A stretch of 26,871 nt of DNA from JACQXM01 sp964569425 (lineage in GTDB: Bacteria; Planctomycetota; Phycisphaerae; UBA1845), in NCBI GenBank assembly GCA_964569425.1, contig CAZMVD010000050.1:1-26871 (forward strand), in the 5' to 3' direction. The position numbers and the translations under genes are program-made. Shown here in pieces: positions 7,881 through 16,711 of the stretch. Below the pieces are notes generated by a model. It did no database searches, had not been told where the DNA came from, and saw nothing but the letters and a program-made list of their open reading frames with translations. Position 1 is the stretch's first letter; each line of letters starts with the position of its first letter.

Positions 7881-8867
7881 ATGGGCAAAGGAAGTTGGGG
7901 CGCGATCATTGCGGGTCTGGCGGCGATGAGCGGCGCGGTGCGCGCGGAGACGGTTTATCTGGAACCGGTGGCAGGGCGGGGCGGCGGGGCGCTGACGTTC
8001 ACGTCGAGCCTGGGGCAGACGGCGGTCATGGAAGCGGACGAGTTCGGGGCGGTGTATGTGACGGTGAGCAATGCGGACGGCTCGGACGCATTGACGCTTT
8101 CGGCCACGGGGCCGGGTGATGAGGTGGACGCGGTGCTGACCATGGCGGCCGCCGACGCGCTGCAGGCGGTGTTGAGCAGCGGTGACGTGACATTGACACT
8201 ATCGGTAAGCGGAATGCCGGCGGGCGCGGCGCTGGAGGCGACGCTGGGCGGGGAGGGTGAAACGCAGGTGCGAATCGCCGATCCGGCCCGGGAGCGGGCG
8301 GGCGTAAGCCTGAGTGCTACGTCGCTGGAAGTTGACGCATCGCTGGGGTTTGTTTTTGAGAAGCTGCCCGAGGACGCCGCGGCGCGCGTGACACCGGGTT
8401 ATCCCGGATTGCGGGATGAGATCGGCTATGGCGGGGGTGTGACGGTGTCTGCGAATGGCATCACGGCCGATACGCTGCTGGTGGTGGCACTGCACTACTA
8501 TGCGGAGGATCTTGGCGCTTTGGCGGAAAGCGAATTGCGGCTGCATCGATTCAGCCACGCGGCCGGTCAGTACGAACTGGTGGGAACGAACAACCGGGGG
8601 GCGGGATCGGCGACGCGGCAGGCGGGGGATTTCGGGGTGGACCCGTCGATGGGTGCGGTGTGGGCGGTTACCGAAGATGCGGGTTCGTTCGTCGTCGGAG
8701 CGCCGCGGGAAACCTTGCCGTCGATGATCGACCCAAACAACGCAGGGGGGCCGGTGGGGTCGGTGTTCGGGCAGATGTGCGGATCGGTGGGGGCGCTGAT
8801 GTTCGGGGCGATGTTCGTATCGCTGGCGGGATTGCGGCGGGTGCGGCGCGGGGCGGCTCTACGATGA
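7881..8867 (+). CDS. Exported protein with Cys-containing C-terminal membrane anchor, function unknown
   Basis: This 328-residue protein has a clear signal peptide (about residues 1-22, ending AVRA). Its body is rich in Ala, Gly, Val and Asp with alternating strand-like sequence and no enzyme motif that I recognise. The C-terminus runs MCGSVGALMFGAMF, a hydrophobic helix, then RRVRRG. This layout of a Cys next to a helix followed by arginines resembles C-terminal sorting signals such as MYXO-CTERM or PEP-CTERM. ATG 7881 is chosen because AAGGAG (7869-7874) sits six bases upstream; ATG 7878 is too close. The protein is probably a surface or envelope structural protein. The PEP-CTERM gene at 22548-23417 shows that this genome uses related anchoring. 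Confidence 0.8.
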   Translation: MGKGSWGAIIAGLAAMSGAVRAETVYLEPVAGRGGGALTFTSSLGQTAVMEADEFGAVYVTVSNADGSDALTLSATGPGDEVDAVLTMAAADALQAVLSSGDVTLTLSVSGMPAGAALEATLGGEGETQVRIADPARERAGVSLSATSLEVDASLGFVFEKLPEDAAARVTPGYPGLRDEIGYGGGVTVSANGITADTLLVVALHYYAEDLGALAESELRLHRFSHAAGQYELVGTNNRGAGSATRQAGDFGVDPSMGAVWAVTEDAGSFVVGAPRETLPSMIDPNNAGGPVGSVFGQMCGSVGALMFGAMFVSLAGLRRVRRGAALR

Positions 8868-8951
8868 CCGGCGCATGGGCATCCGCGCGGGCTGCCTTCG
8901 ACGCTTCGCGCAACGTGGAGCGAGCGCGCAGTTTTCCCGCCGGGGCGGGCG

Positions 8952-9134
8952 CTACTCGTCGTCGGCGAAGGCTTCGGTGAGCCATTGGGTCGTTTGCGAG
9001 GTAAGGAAATTGGTGGCGCCGGTGATGAGCGCGTCACGAAACTCGCGCGACACTTCTCCGGAGCAGGACAGCAGACTCGATCCGCCGGCCAGCAGGGCCA
9101 GCATGGTCGTCCAACGAACACGTCTTTGTTTCAT
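8952..9134 (-). CDS. Small lipoprotein, 60 residues, unknown function
   Basis: The N-terminus is basic (MKQRRVR), followed by a hydrophobic stretch and the lipobox LLSC, giving a mature protein starting at Cys24 and only 37 residues long (EFRDALITGATNFLTSQ onward, acidic end). ATG 9134 is preceded by a GGAG about seven bases upstream; a longer frame starting at 9176 would put this ribosome site inside the gene. It lies 72 bp after the barrel gene on the same strand. I do not recognise the mature part. It may be a small outer-membrane accessory protein. Confidence 0.7.
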   Translation of the reverse strand: MKQRRVRWTTMLALLAGGSSLLSCSGEVSREFRDALITGATNFLTSQTTQWLTEAFADDE

Positions 9135-9206
9135 CGGGTTTCTCCCCAGTTCTTCATCCTGACGTTGGAATTCCAAGCAAATTACGTGCCATCGACGTTC
9201 AACGCA

Positions 9207-10694
9207 TTAGAACTTGAATGCATACTGAACATAGAACAAGTCGGCGTCGCGGGTGCCGCCGCGGTCGCCGATAAACTCGCTGTGCCAGAAATGCGAATAG
9301 CCCAGCAGAATGGCTGAGTGCACATCGATCTGCCAGGACACGGTGAGGTCGAGTTCGTGACCGAGGCGGCGGTTGCTGTGGCCGGTGGGGTCGCGGAGAC
9401 GCGCGACGCCGCCTGCATCGTATAGCGCGTCGGATTTGGCATCGAGCCAGAAGGAATGAAAAGCGGCGGCGGCACGGACCTTGTCCTTTACCGGCCAGGC
9501 GGAGAGGTTGACGTTGGCGGCAAGAATATTCTGGCGGCCGATGAGGTCGAGGTAGCCGAAGTAGGCATGGCCGAGTGGGAAGTGCTGGTCGAAGGTGCCG
9601 ACCTTGCCATCGAATGGGTTGTCGTCGCCGGAGGCCCAGTCGAAGCCGAGGCCGATGCGCGGCTTGAGAGGCGTAGTGGTGAAGGTGTATCCGCCGTCGA
9701 GGGCGGCGCTGAGGGCATGCACGCGGTCGCCGGCCCATTTGCCCCACTGGCCGGCGAATTCGGCTTCGTAGTCCCAATCGGCGGTTTTGCCCCAGAAGCG
9801 GGTGCCAAGGGTGTAGATGTTTCGGTCGCCGGCGCGGCCGTTGGGGTTGGTGCGGTTGCCGATGTCGTCGATGGCCAAGGCGTAAAGGTCGATCCCGTGG
9901 CGGGGGATGGCTTTGTATGTGATGTAGGCGCCGTAGAAGTCGACGTCTTCGTCGTAGCGGTCGCGCTGTTTGCGCTGGACGACCACCGGTTTGGCATACC
10001 AGAAATCCAGGTCCCACGATTCAGTGCGGGCGAAGAGCTTAACGCCGTCGAAGCGGCGGCGGACGTTGGCCCATTCCAAGGGCGAAACGAAACGTTCCTT
10101 GCCGTACTGAAGTTCCTGGCGCCCGATGCGCAAGCTCCAGGGATGGGCTTCTCCAAAGAGGCGGACGTCGAAGAACAACTGCTGCACGTCCCAACGGTTT
10201 TCGTCGATGGGGCGGAGTGGCAGGTCGCGGTCTTCGTCGAAGGCGGCGATGCCCTGAAAGAACACGCGGAAGAGCGTGCGGTACTTGAGGTCGGCGTGGA
10301 CGAGGTAGCGATAGAGCTGGAACGTGTCGTTGGCCGGTTCGGTTGCGCCGAAGGCGCGGTTGGTTTCGGACTCCATGCGGAAGCGGAATTCGCCGCCGAG
10401 GGTCAGGCGCCAGTCATTGCCGAAACGAATGTTCTTGATGGGGTCGAAGAAGTCCAGCTTGTAAGCGCCTTCGGGTTCGTCGAGGTAGGAGAAGTCCTCG
10501 TCGTAGCGGAGGTTGAGGTACTTGGGGCCGGGGCGAGGCTTAGCGGGGGCCGAGGGCGCGGGCGCGGGTTGTTCGGCCGGGGCATCGGCTGGAGGCGCTT
10601 CGGGCGGCGGTGCGGGCGGCGAGGGCTGGGCGGCGCACCAGGAAGTGAACGCAAAAGTCGCCAGTACGGCCGATCGGGCGGCGAGGCGGAGCAT
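9207..10694 (-). CDS. Outer-membrane beta-barrel of the alginate-export (AlgE-like) family
   Basis: This 495-residue protein has a signal peptide (about residues 1-22), a proline/alanine-rich linker (about 24-56), then a long barrel of alternating aromatic strands ending in YVQYAFKF, the terminal aromatic expected for outer-membrane barrels. Features of the alginate-export domain family include LGGEFRFRMES, FFQGIAAFDEDR, LRIGRQELQYGKERFVSPLEWANVRRRFDGVK and GFDWASGDDNP, plus many Asp, Arg and Tyr residues fit for an anionic-sugar channel. The real substrate cannot be inferred: many proteins in this family occur without alginate genes, and none are seen here. ATG 10694 has GAGGAGG about nine bases upstream and a good promoter at 10763-10791, so it is probably transcribed separately from the ABC genes. 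Confidence 0.85.
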   Translation of the reverse strand: MLRLAARSAVLATFAFTSWCAAQPSPPAPPPEAPPADAPAEQPAPAPSAPAKPRPGPKYLNLRYDEDFSYLDEPEGAYKLDFFDPIKNIRFGNDWRLTLGGEFRFRMESETNRAFGATEPANDTFQLYRYLVHADLKYRTLFRVFFQGIAAFDEDRDLPLRPIDENRWDVQQLFFDVRLFGEAHPWSLRIGRQELQYGKERFVSPLEWANVRRRFDGVKLFARTESWDLDFWYAKPVVVQRKQRDRYDEDVDFYGAYITYKAIPRHGIDLYALAIDDIGNRTNPNGRAGDRNIYTLGTRFWGKTADWDYEAEFAGQWGKWAGDRVHALSAALDGGYTFTTTPLKPRIGLGFDWASGDDNPFDGKVGTFDQHFPLGHAYFGYLDLIGRQNILAANVNLSAWPVKDKVRAAAAFHSFWLDAKSDALYDAGGVARLRDPTGHSNRRLGHELDLTVSWQIDVHSAILLGYSHFWHSEFIGDRGGTRDADLFYVQYAFKF

Positions 10695-10762
10695 GAGGCG
10701 AAACCTCCTCGGCGGTGTTGGGGTCCTGCCCGGCCCCGCGCGGCGCGGGCAATGACGACATA

Positions 10763-10791
10763 GCTATAGCCAAATGGACACTGATTGTAAA
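10763..10791 (-). promoter_or_regulatory. Candidate sigma70-type promoter for the outer-membrane barrel gene
   Basis: On the minus strand TTTACA (10791-10786) and TATAGC (10768-10763) are separated by exactly 17 bp. The -35 matches consensus at five of six positions and the -10 at four of six. Transcription would start near 10756, giving a leader of about 60 nt. Confidence 0.5.
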
Positions 10792-10799
10792 GGGCGCGC

Positions 10800-12343
10800 C
10801 TATGCCTCCTCGGCATGCGGCCACGGGGTTGGCAGGGGCCCTTCGGCGCGGGTGGGGAATCGTCGGCGGCAAACCCATTGGCCCAGAGCGGTGATGAAGA
10901 CGGTCGTGGCAGCCTGAAACGCCAGGCCCGCGAATCGGGGGAGCTGAAGGTCGAACCAGAGCGTAATGAGGGCGCCGGCGGGAGAGGCGTCGAACAGGGC
11001 GGAGAAGTCGAGCGGCTTGGCGGGCGTGCTGAAGTGATGAACGCGTGCCAGGTCAGCGAGGGGCATCAAACACCACAGAAGCAGGAGCGGTACGGTCACC
11101 GCGATGCGGGCGGCGTTGGCGCGCAGGGAATGAACGATGACGCACAAGCCGCGGAGAGTGAAGAGCGTGAGGAACACGACCAGCGCGGTGACCAGCCATA
11201 TACGCGCGGCGTCTTTCGGGGCATCGGCCACGGCGGAACGGGTTTCGAGGACAACGGTCCACACTTTGTTCCCGATACCGGCGGACAATCCGAGGATGAG
11301 CACGCCGGTCACAATGGTGACGGCGACGTCGGGAACGCGATCGGGCCAGCCTCGGACGGCGGAACCGCGGCGGATGAGCAGGCGGCAGGCGACGGCGCCG
11401 CTGATGGGTACGGCGGCGACGAGCAGGGAAGTAAGGAAAGTGGCGATCCACTGCGCCGGAGACAGATCTTCGAATTCAGCCATGAACGGTGAGACATAAG
11501 TCGCAGTCTGCGATTGCGCTGCTGCAAGTCCTACCATGCTCAACAGTGCCGCAAACAGCCAGAGAACAAGCAAGATGGTTCCGCGCAGGGCATTCAACGT
11601 CGGAAGCTCTGGTCGGCGGTACTTGGCGGCGGCCGCGGCAAACCAGAAACTCGACAACACGGCGGCTGTGATTGCCATTCCAATGGACGCGAAGGCGGGA
11701 AGTGTTATCGCGCCGGACATTACCCCGGCGGCCGCAAAGGCAGCGTAGATTCCTGACACCAATCCAAGTCCGGGGAGCATGGCTACCGGGACAAGGGCCA
11801 GGGAAAGGACGAAGAGCACCGGGACGGGGTTGATTGGCTTGGCGGGGCGGAAGCCGGCACAGATTACCATGGCCCAGAGATTCACCGCGACGAGCAGGAG
11901 CAGGAGATTGCCGAGAACCCACATGTCAATGGGCATGGCTGCCAGGCCGGTCAGGAAGCCGCCGATGAAGAGGTTGACGATAAAGATTACCAGCATTCGC
12001 ATGGGCGGGCCGAGAAGGTAGCCGGCGACGACGGTGGTGTTTGAGAGGGGGGAGAGGCGATGCGACTCCAACATGCGGGTTTCGTAGTCGCGGAGCATGG
12101 CGCGGTAGACGGCGTTGCACCCGCCCACAAAGAGGGCGAAGTACTGGGCGGCGAAGACGAAGTTGGCCATGTTGGCGGCCACGACCGACAGCGGATCGTC
12201 GCGAAAAACGCGACGGAAGAAGAGCAGGCCGACGGTGAATACGGCGGCGTAGAGGATGGCAATGATGATCAGGCGGCCGAAGCCGCCTTGGAGGTCGACC
12301 TGCGCGGTCCAGAGGGGCAACGGGCTTTGCCAGCGTTCGCGCA

Positions 12344-12344
<1 letters not shown>
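10800..12344 (-). CDS. ABC transporter permease, polytopic, about 12 helices
   Basis: This 514-residue integral membrane protein starts at ATG 12344, which overlaps the stop of the ATPase gene as TAATG, so the two are translationally coupled. Hydrophobic segments run through nearly the whole length, with a typical cytoplasmic stretch after the second or third helix (ETRMLESHRLSPLSNTTVVAGYLLGPP). That stretch resembles the region of ABC-2-type exporter permeases that contacts the ATPase. No substrate motif is visible. With one ATPase and one long permease, an exporter of the ABC-2 or drug/lipid type is likely. A role in feeding the neighbouring barrel is only positional inference. Confidence 0.85.
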
Positions 12345-13279
<935 letters not shown>

Positions 13280-13286
13280 AAGGGCT

Positions 13287-13316
13287 ATTATGCCCGGAAC
13301 AGGGGATTTTGAGCAA
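13287..13316 (-). promoter_or_regulatory. Candidate promoter for the ABC operon, implying leaderless start
   Basis: On the minus strand TTGCTC (13316-13311) and CATAAT (13292-13287) are separated by 18 bp. Only seven bases lie between the -10 and GTG 13279, so initiation would fall at or next to the start codon. Confidence 0.4.
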
Positions 13317-13337
13317 ACCGCGGCCGGCGACCTCAGC

Positions 13338-13365
13338 TTGACCGTGCGCGGGGTGATTTTATAGT
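13338..13365 (+). promoter_or_regulatory. Sigma70-type promoter for enolase
   Basis: TTGACC (13338-13343) and TATAGT (13360-13365) are separated by 16 bp, and each matches consensus at five of six positions. Transcription would start near 13372, leaving a leader of about 90 nt before ATG 13463. It is back to back with the ABC operon promoter. Confidence 0.6.
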
Positions 13366-13462
13366 GCGCGAAGGGAACCAGAGCGGGCGCGATGGAGCAT
13401 TTGCAAGCGGCGGACCGATACTAACACGACCATAGGGACGATACCGAGCAGGGGACGTCATC

Positions 13463-14767
13463 ATGTCTACGACCATTGTGCACGTGGCAGCGCGGGAGAT
13501 TCTGGATTCGCGCGGATTCCCGACGGTGGAAGGGTCGGTGGTGCTGGAGGACGGGAGTTGCGGGGAGGCGGCGGTGCCATCGGGCGCGTCGACCGGGGAG
13601 CACGAGGCCGTTGAACTGCGCGACGGGGACAAGGGACGGTACGGGGGCAAGGGGGTGCTCAACGCCGTCGAGAACGTGAATGGAGAGATTGCCGAAGCGG
13701 TGATGGGTCTGGACGCCACGGACCAGGAAGCCGTGGACGCGACGATGATCGAACTGGACGGCACGGAGAACAAGTCGCGGCTGGGGGCGAATGCGATATT
13801 GGCGGTGTCACTGGCGACGGCGAAGGCGGCGGCGCAGTCGTGCGCGTTGCCTTTGTTCCGGTACCTGGGCGGGCCGCGGGCGCATGTGCTGCCGGTGCCG
13901 ATGATGAACATTCTCAACGGGGGGAAGCACGGGGACAACAACGTGGATTTTCAGGAGTTCATGATTCAGCCGTGGGGTGCGCCGTCGTTTCGCGAGGCGC
14001 TGCGCATGGGGGCGGAGTGTTTCCATGCGTTGAAGAAGGTGTTGCAGAAGCGCGGGTACAGCACGAACGTGGGCGACGAGGGGGGCTTTGCGCCGAGTCT
14101 GAAGTCGAATGATGAGGCGCTGGAGGTGGTGGTCGAGGCGGTGGCGGCGGCGGGGTACGAGCTGGGGAAGGACATTTTCATTGCGCTGGATCCGGCCACA
14201 TCGGAAATGTGGGACCAGGCGACGGGGAAGTATCGGTTCTTCAAGTCGGCGCCGGATCGGCTGGTCAGTTCGGACGAGATGATCGCGCACTGGGAAGGCT
14301 GGTGCCGGAACTATCCGATTCGCAGCCTGGAGGACGGACTGGCGGAGAATGACTGGGAGGGTTGGAAGGCTTTGACGGCGCGGCTGGGCGAGCGGATGCA
14401 ATTGGTGGGTGATGACATTTTTGTGACTAACACGGCACGGCTCAAACGGGGGATTGAGCAGCGCGCGGGCAATGCGATTCTGATCAAGGTGAACCAGATC
14501 GGGACGCTGACCGAGACGTTCGCGGCGGTGGATCTGGCGATGCGGAACGGGTGGTCGGTGGTGATCAGCCATCGCAGCGGGGAAACGGAGGACACGACGA
14601 TCGCCGACCTGGCGGTGGCGACCAACGCGGGGCAGATCAAGACGGGCAGCGCATGCCGCAGCGATCGGATCGCGAAATACAATCGGCTGCTGCGCATAGA
14701 GGATCACCTGGAAGATGCGGCGGAGTTCGGCGGGGGATTGTGGAACCGAAAGGGGACGGGACCATGA
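13463..14767 (+). CDS. eno: Enolase (phosphopyruvate hydratase)
   Basis: This 434-residue enzyme interconverts 2-phosphoglycerate and phosphoenolpyruvate in glycolysis and gluconeogenesis. It is full length and all key parts are present: loop SGASTGEHE (from residue 40), GGKHGDNNVDFQEFM around His156, catalytic Glu206 in GDEGGFAP, metal ligands Asp243, Glu290 and Asp317, catalytic Lys342 in LIKVNQIG, and the signature SHRSGETEDTTIADL (from residue 369). The start ATG 13463 has an AGGGGA upstream and a strong promoter candidate at 13338-13365. Its stop overlaps the start of a DivIC/FtsB-like gene as ATGA, so the two are likely co-translated, echoing the eno-ftsB neighbourhood of proteobacteria. 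Confidence 0.98.
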   Translation: MSTTIVHVAAREILDSRGFPTVEGSVVLEDGSCGEAAVPSGASTGEHEAVELRDGDKGRYGGKGVLNAVENVNGEIAEAVMGLDATDQEAVDATMIELDGTENKSRLGANAILAVSLATAKAAAQSCALPLFRYLGGPRAHVLPVPMMNILNGGKHGDNNVDFQEFMIQPWGAPSFREALRMGAECFHALKKVLQKRGYSTNVGDEGGFAPSLKSNDEALEVVVEAVAAAGYELGKDIFIALDPATSEMWDQATGKYRFFKSAPDRLVSSDEMIAHWEGWCRNYPIRSLEDGLAENDWEGWKALTARLGERMQLVGDDIFVTNTARLKRGIEQRAGNAILIKVNQIGTLTETFAAVDLAMRNGWSVVISHRSGETEDTTIADLAVATNAGQIKTGSACRSDRIAKYNRLLRIEDHLEDAAEFGGGLWNRKGTGP

Positions 14768-15312
14768 GTGACCGTCCTTTGACACGAAAGCGTCCCGGCG
14801 GCGGCGGGGCGGTGGTCTTCTGGTTGTTGATCGTGCTGGGGGTGGGGGCGTTTGCGCCGTGTGTGCTGCTGCCGGAGTGGCGCGCCTTCGAAGCGCTGAG
14901 CCTGGCGGAACAGGCGGAAGCGCATCGCCTGGCGACGGTGCAGCGTGAGGTAGCGCATCACCAGCGGTTGCTGGAGGCGATGCGTTCGGACCCGGCGGTG
15001 GTGGCGCGGTTTGCGCAGCGCGATCTAAACTTTCAACGCCCCGGCGAACAGGCGATCGCGGTTGAAGTTGCGGTGGTCGAGGAGGGAGAGGGCGAGGAAT
15101 TTGTGCCTGAGGCGGTAGCGCCGCCGGCATGGGTGGCGCGATGGACGCGGCGATTGCCCGACTTTCCTTATGACGCGGTGTTCTGCGATGCACCGACGCG
15201 CCCGTGGGTCATGGGGATGTCGGTGGGTCTGATCGGTGTCGCGCTGGTGCTCTTCCGCCGAACGGGAAGTGATGGGGAGAGCGGCGAGTCGAGCCATTCG
15301 ACAATAGCCTGA
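14764..15312 (+). CDS. DivIC/FtsB-like coiled-coil membrane protein with an extra C-terminal helix
   Basis: This 182-residue protein starts at ATG 14764 in an ATGA overlap with enolase. A transmembrane helix (about residues 16-36) is followed by a coiled-coil-like stretch (about 43-75) and then RSDPAVVARFAQRDLNFQRPGE, which fits the septum-formation-initiator pattern of a leucine/charged helix, a conserved short helix and a proline-glycine-glutamate turn. A second helix (about 148-165) followed by arginines is not found in ordinary FtsB or DivIC. In cell division FtsB bridges FtsL and FtsQ. Here the role is uncertain, more so if the host lacks FtsZ, as many planctomycetes do. The family call rests on pattern and gene neighbourhood. 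Confidence 0.6.
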   Translation: MSDRPLTRKRPGGGGAVVFWLLIVLGVGAFAPCVLLPEWRAFEALSLAEQAEAHRLATVQREVAHHQRLLEAMRSDPAVVARFAQRDLNFQRPGEQAIAVEVAVVEEGEGEEFVPEAVAPPAWVARWTRRLPDFPYDAVFCDAPTRPWVMGMSVGLIGVALVLFRRTGSDGESGESSHSTIA

Positions 15313-15475
15313 CTGAGTCGGGGACGCCGGAGTGCGAACATTGGGGTGAGGATTCATCTCAACTCTGTTCGAGGTGCTCATCGGTCTCCTCAGGCAGCGC
15401 CGGCTGAGTTTCGGGGTTCTGCCGGCCTGAGGACAGGAGGCCCACGGGGAGCGGCGCCGGGGCCGGAGTGGTTCG

Positions 15476-16666
15476 GTGAATTCATTGGTCGTGGAGCGCA
15501 TCCGGGCCACGCCGTTGAGGCTTGCCGCGCGCGGCGGCGGGAAGCGATCGACTGTCGGTACCCCTTCTTGGTATCCCACGATCATCTGCGTGGAGTTGCG
15601 GGGCGGGACGGCTGGATACGGGGAGCTGGCGGGTGGAGTGGAAGCCCGAAGCACGTCGGTGTCGACGATTGAACGGACGTTGACGCACGTTTTCGGACCG
15701 CGTTTGTTATCCTTTCACGCGACGAGCTTGCCGGAGGCGCTGGAGGCGATTGAGGCGCTGCCCGCGCACGACGAGCGGGGCGTGGAGGTTCGTGCGCTGC
15801 GTGCGGCGGTGGAGCTGGCGCTGCTGGATGCCGTGCTGCGCGCGTGCCGCCGCGGCGTGGAGGACGTGGTGCGCTGGATGGGGCTGCCGGGTTTTGGGCG
15901 GCCGGACAACGAATCGCGGGTTCGTTATGGGGTTTCGTTAGAGTCAAAGTGCCCGCGGGCGACCTTGCGTGCGCTGCGTCGTTGGTACTGGTTTGGGGTG
16001 CGCGATTTTCGATTGGCCGTGGGCGACGCAAGCGATTTGGCGTGTATCGAGGCGGCGGCAGGTTACCTCAAACATCCGATCTTGCAGGAACGGGCCTGGC
16101 TTCGTGTGGACGCCGAAGGGCGGTGGACGAAGGAGGAGGCGCTGCATTGGATTGCGGAGACGGCGGGGCTGGGCATTGCGGCGCTGGAGCAGCCATTGCC
16201 GCGCGGATCAGAGGAGGATTTGCCCATCCTTGGGGACGTGTTTGACGGAGCGCTGATACTCGATGAGTCGCTGGTGGACATGGCGGACGCCGCGCGGCTG
16301 TCGGCTTTGGGACTAACGGGGGTTTACCGCATTGGCATCTGCAAGTGCGGCGGCCTGATCCCGGCGCTTCGGCTGGCGGCTGTGGCGCGGCGGGAGGATC
16401 GCGGTATATTGCTTGGCGGCGCTGCGATGGAAACGAGTCTGTTGGCTGGGGCGGGCGTACGGTTTCTTGAAGTCTGCCCGGGCATTCGCTGGGTGGAGTG
16501 GGGTGAGTGCGGTTGGGGCACTGGGGGGGACGTGTGCCGCTCTGGGCTGCGACCGGGATGGGCGGGTCGGCCGCCCAGGTTAGTGGGGTCAGGTTTGGGT
16601 GTTTCAGTGGACCGCGAGCTGGTCGAACGATGGACGATCGAGGAGCCGCTGGTTCTGAAGATGTGA
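15476..16666 (+). CDS. Enolase-superfamily protein of the MLE/dipeptide-epimerase subgroup, lysine motif altered
   Basis: This 396-residue protein has the capping plus barrel layout of the muconate-lactonizing subgroup. Metal-ligand motifs are visible: Asp212 (RVDAEGRW), Glu238 (ALEQPLP) and Asp263 (LILDES). The lysine on strand six is present (Lys290, IGICKCGGL). The KxK motif at the end of strand two appears as RLA (residues 179-181, DFRLAVGD), so the usual second catalytic lysine would be Ala181. The reaction therefore cannot be named; candidates in this subgroup are dipeptide epimerase, o-succinylbenzoate synthase and cycloisomerase. Start GTG 15476 has a GGAG seven bases upstream. It follows the DivIC-like gene after 163 bp in which I see nothing else. 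Confidence 0.8.
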   Translation: MNSLVVERIRATPLRLAARGGGKRSTVGTPSWYPTIICVELRGGTAGYGELAGGVEARSTSVSTIERTLTHVFGPRLLSFHATSLPEALEAIEALPAHDERGVEVRALRAAVELALLDAVLRACRRGVEDVVRWMGLPGFGRPDNESRVRYGVSLESKCPRATLRALRRWYWFGVRDFRLAVGDASDLACIEAAAGYLKHPILQERAWLRVDAEGRWTKEEALHWIAETAGLGIAALEQPLPRGSEEDLPILGDVFDGALILDESLVDMADAARLSALGLTGVYRIGICKCGGLIPALRLAAVARREDRGILLGGAAMETSLLAGAGVRFLEVCPGIRWVEWGECGWGTGGDVCRSGLRPGWAGRPPRLVGSGLGVSVDRELVERWTIEEPLVLKM

Positions 16667-16711
16667 CCGGCGTGCAAACGACGAATGTGGGCAGGGGACG
16701 GGAGCGTGGCG

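Noticed and set aside
8936..8949. CCCGCC-GG-GGCGGG hairpin between the anchored protein and the small lipoprotein as a terminator
   Set aside because: The T-run precedes rather than follows the stem on the plus strand, and the minus strand has A's after it. The loop is only 2 nt.
9456..10763. Long plus-strand open frame opposite the beta-barrel gene
   Set aside because: The product is Val/Gly/Ala/Glu-rich with no family features, while the opposite strand has a signal peptide and complete barrel.
13808..15193. Long minus-strand open frame opposite enolase
   Set aside because: The translation is Arg/Pro/His-rich noise and enolase on the plus strand is certain.
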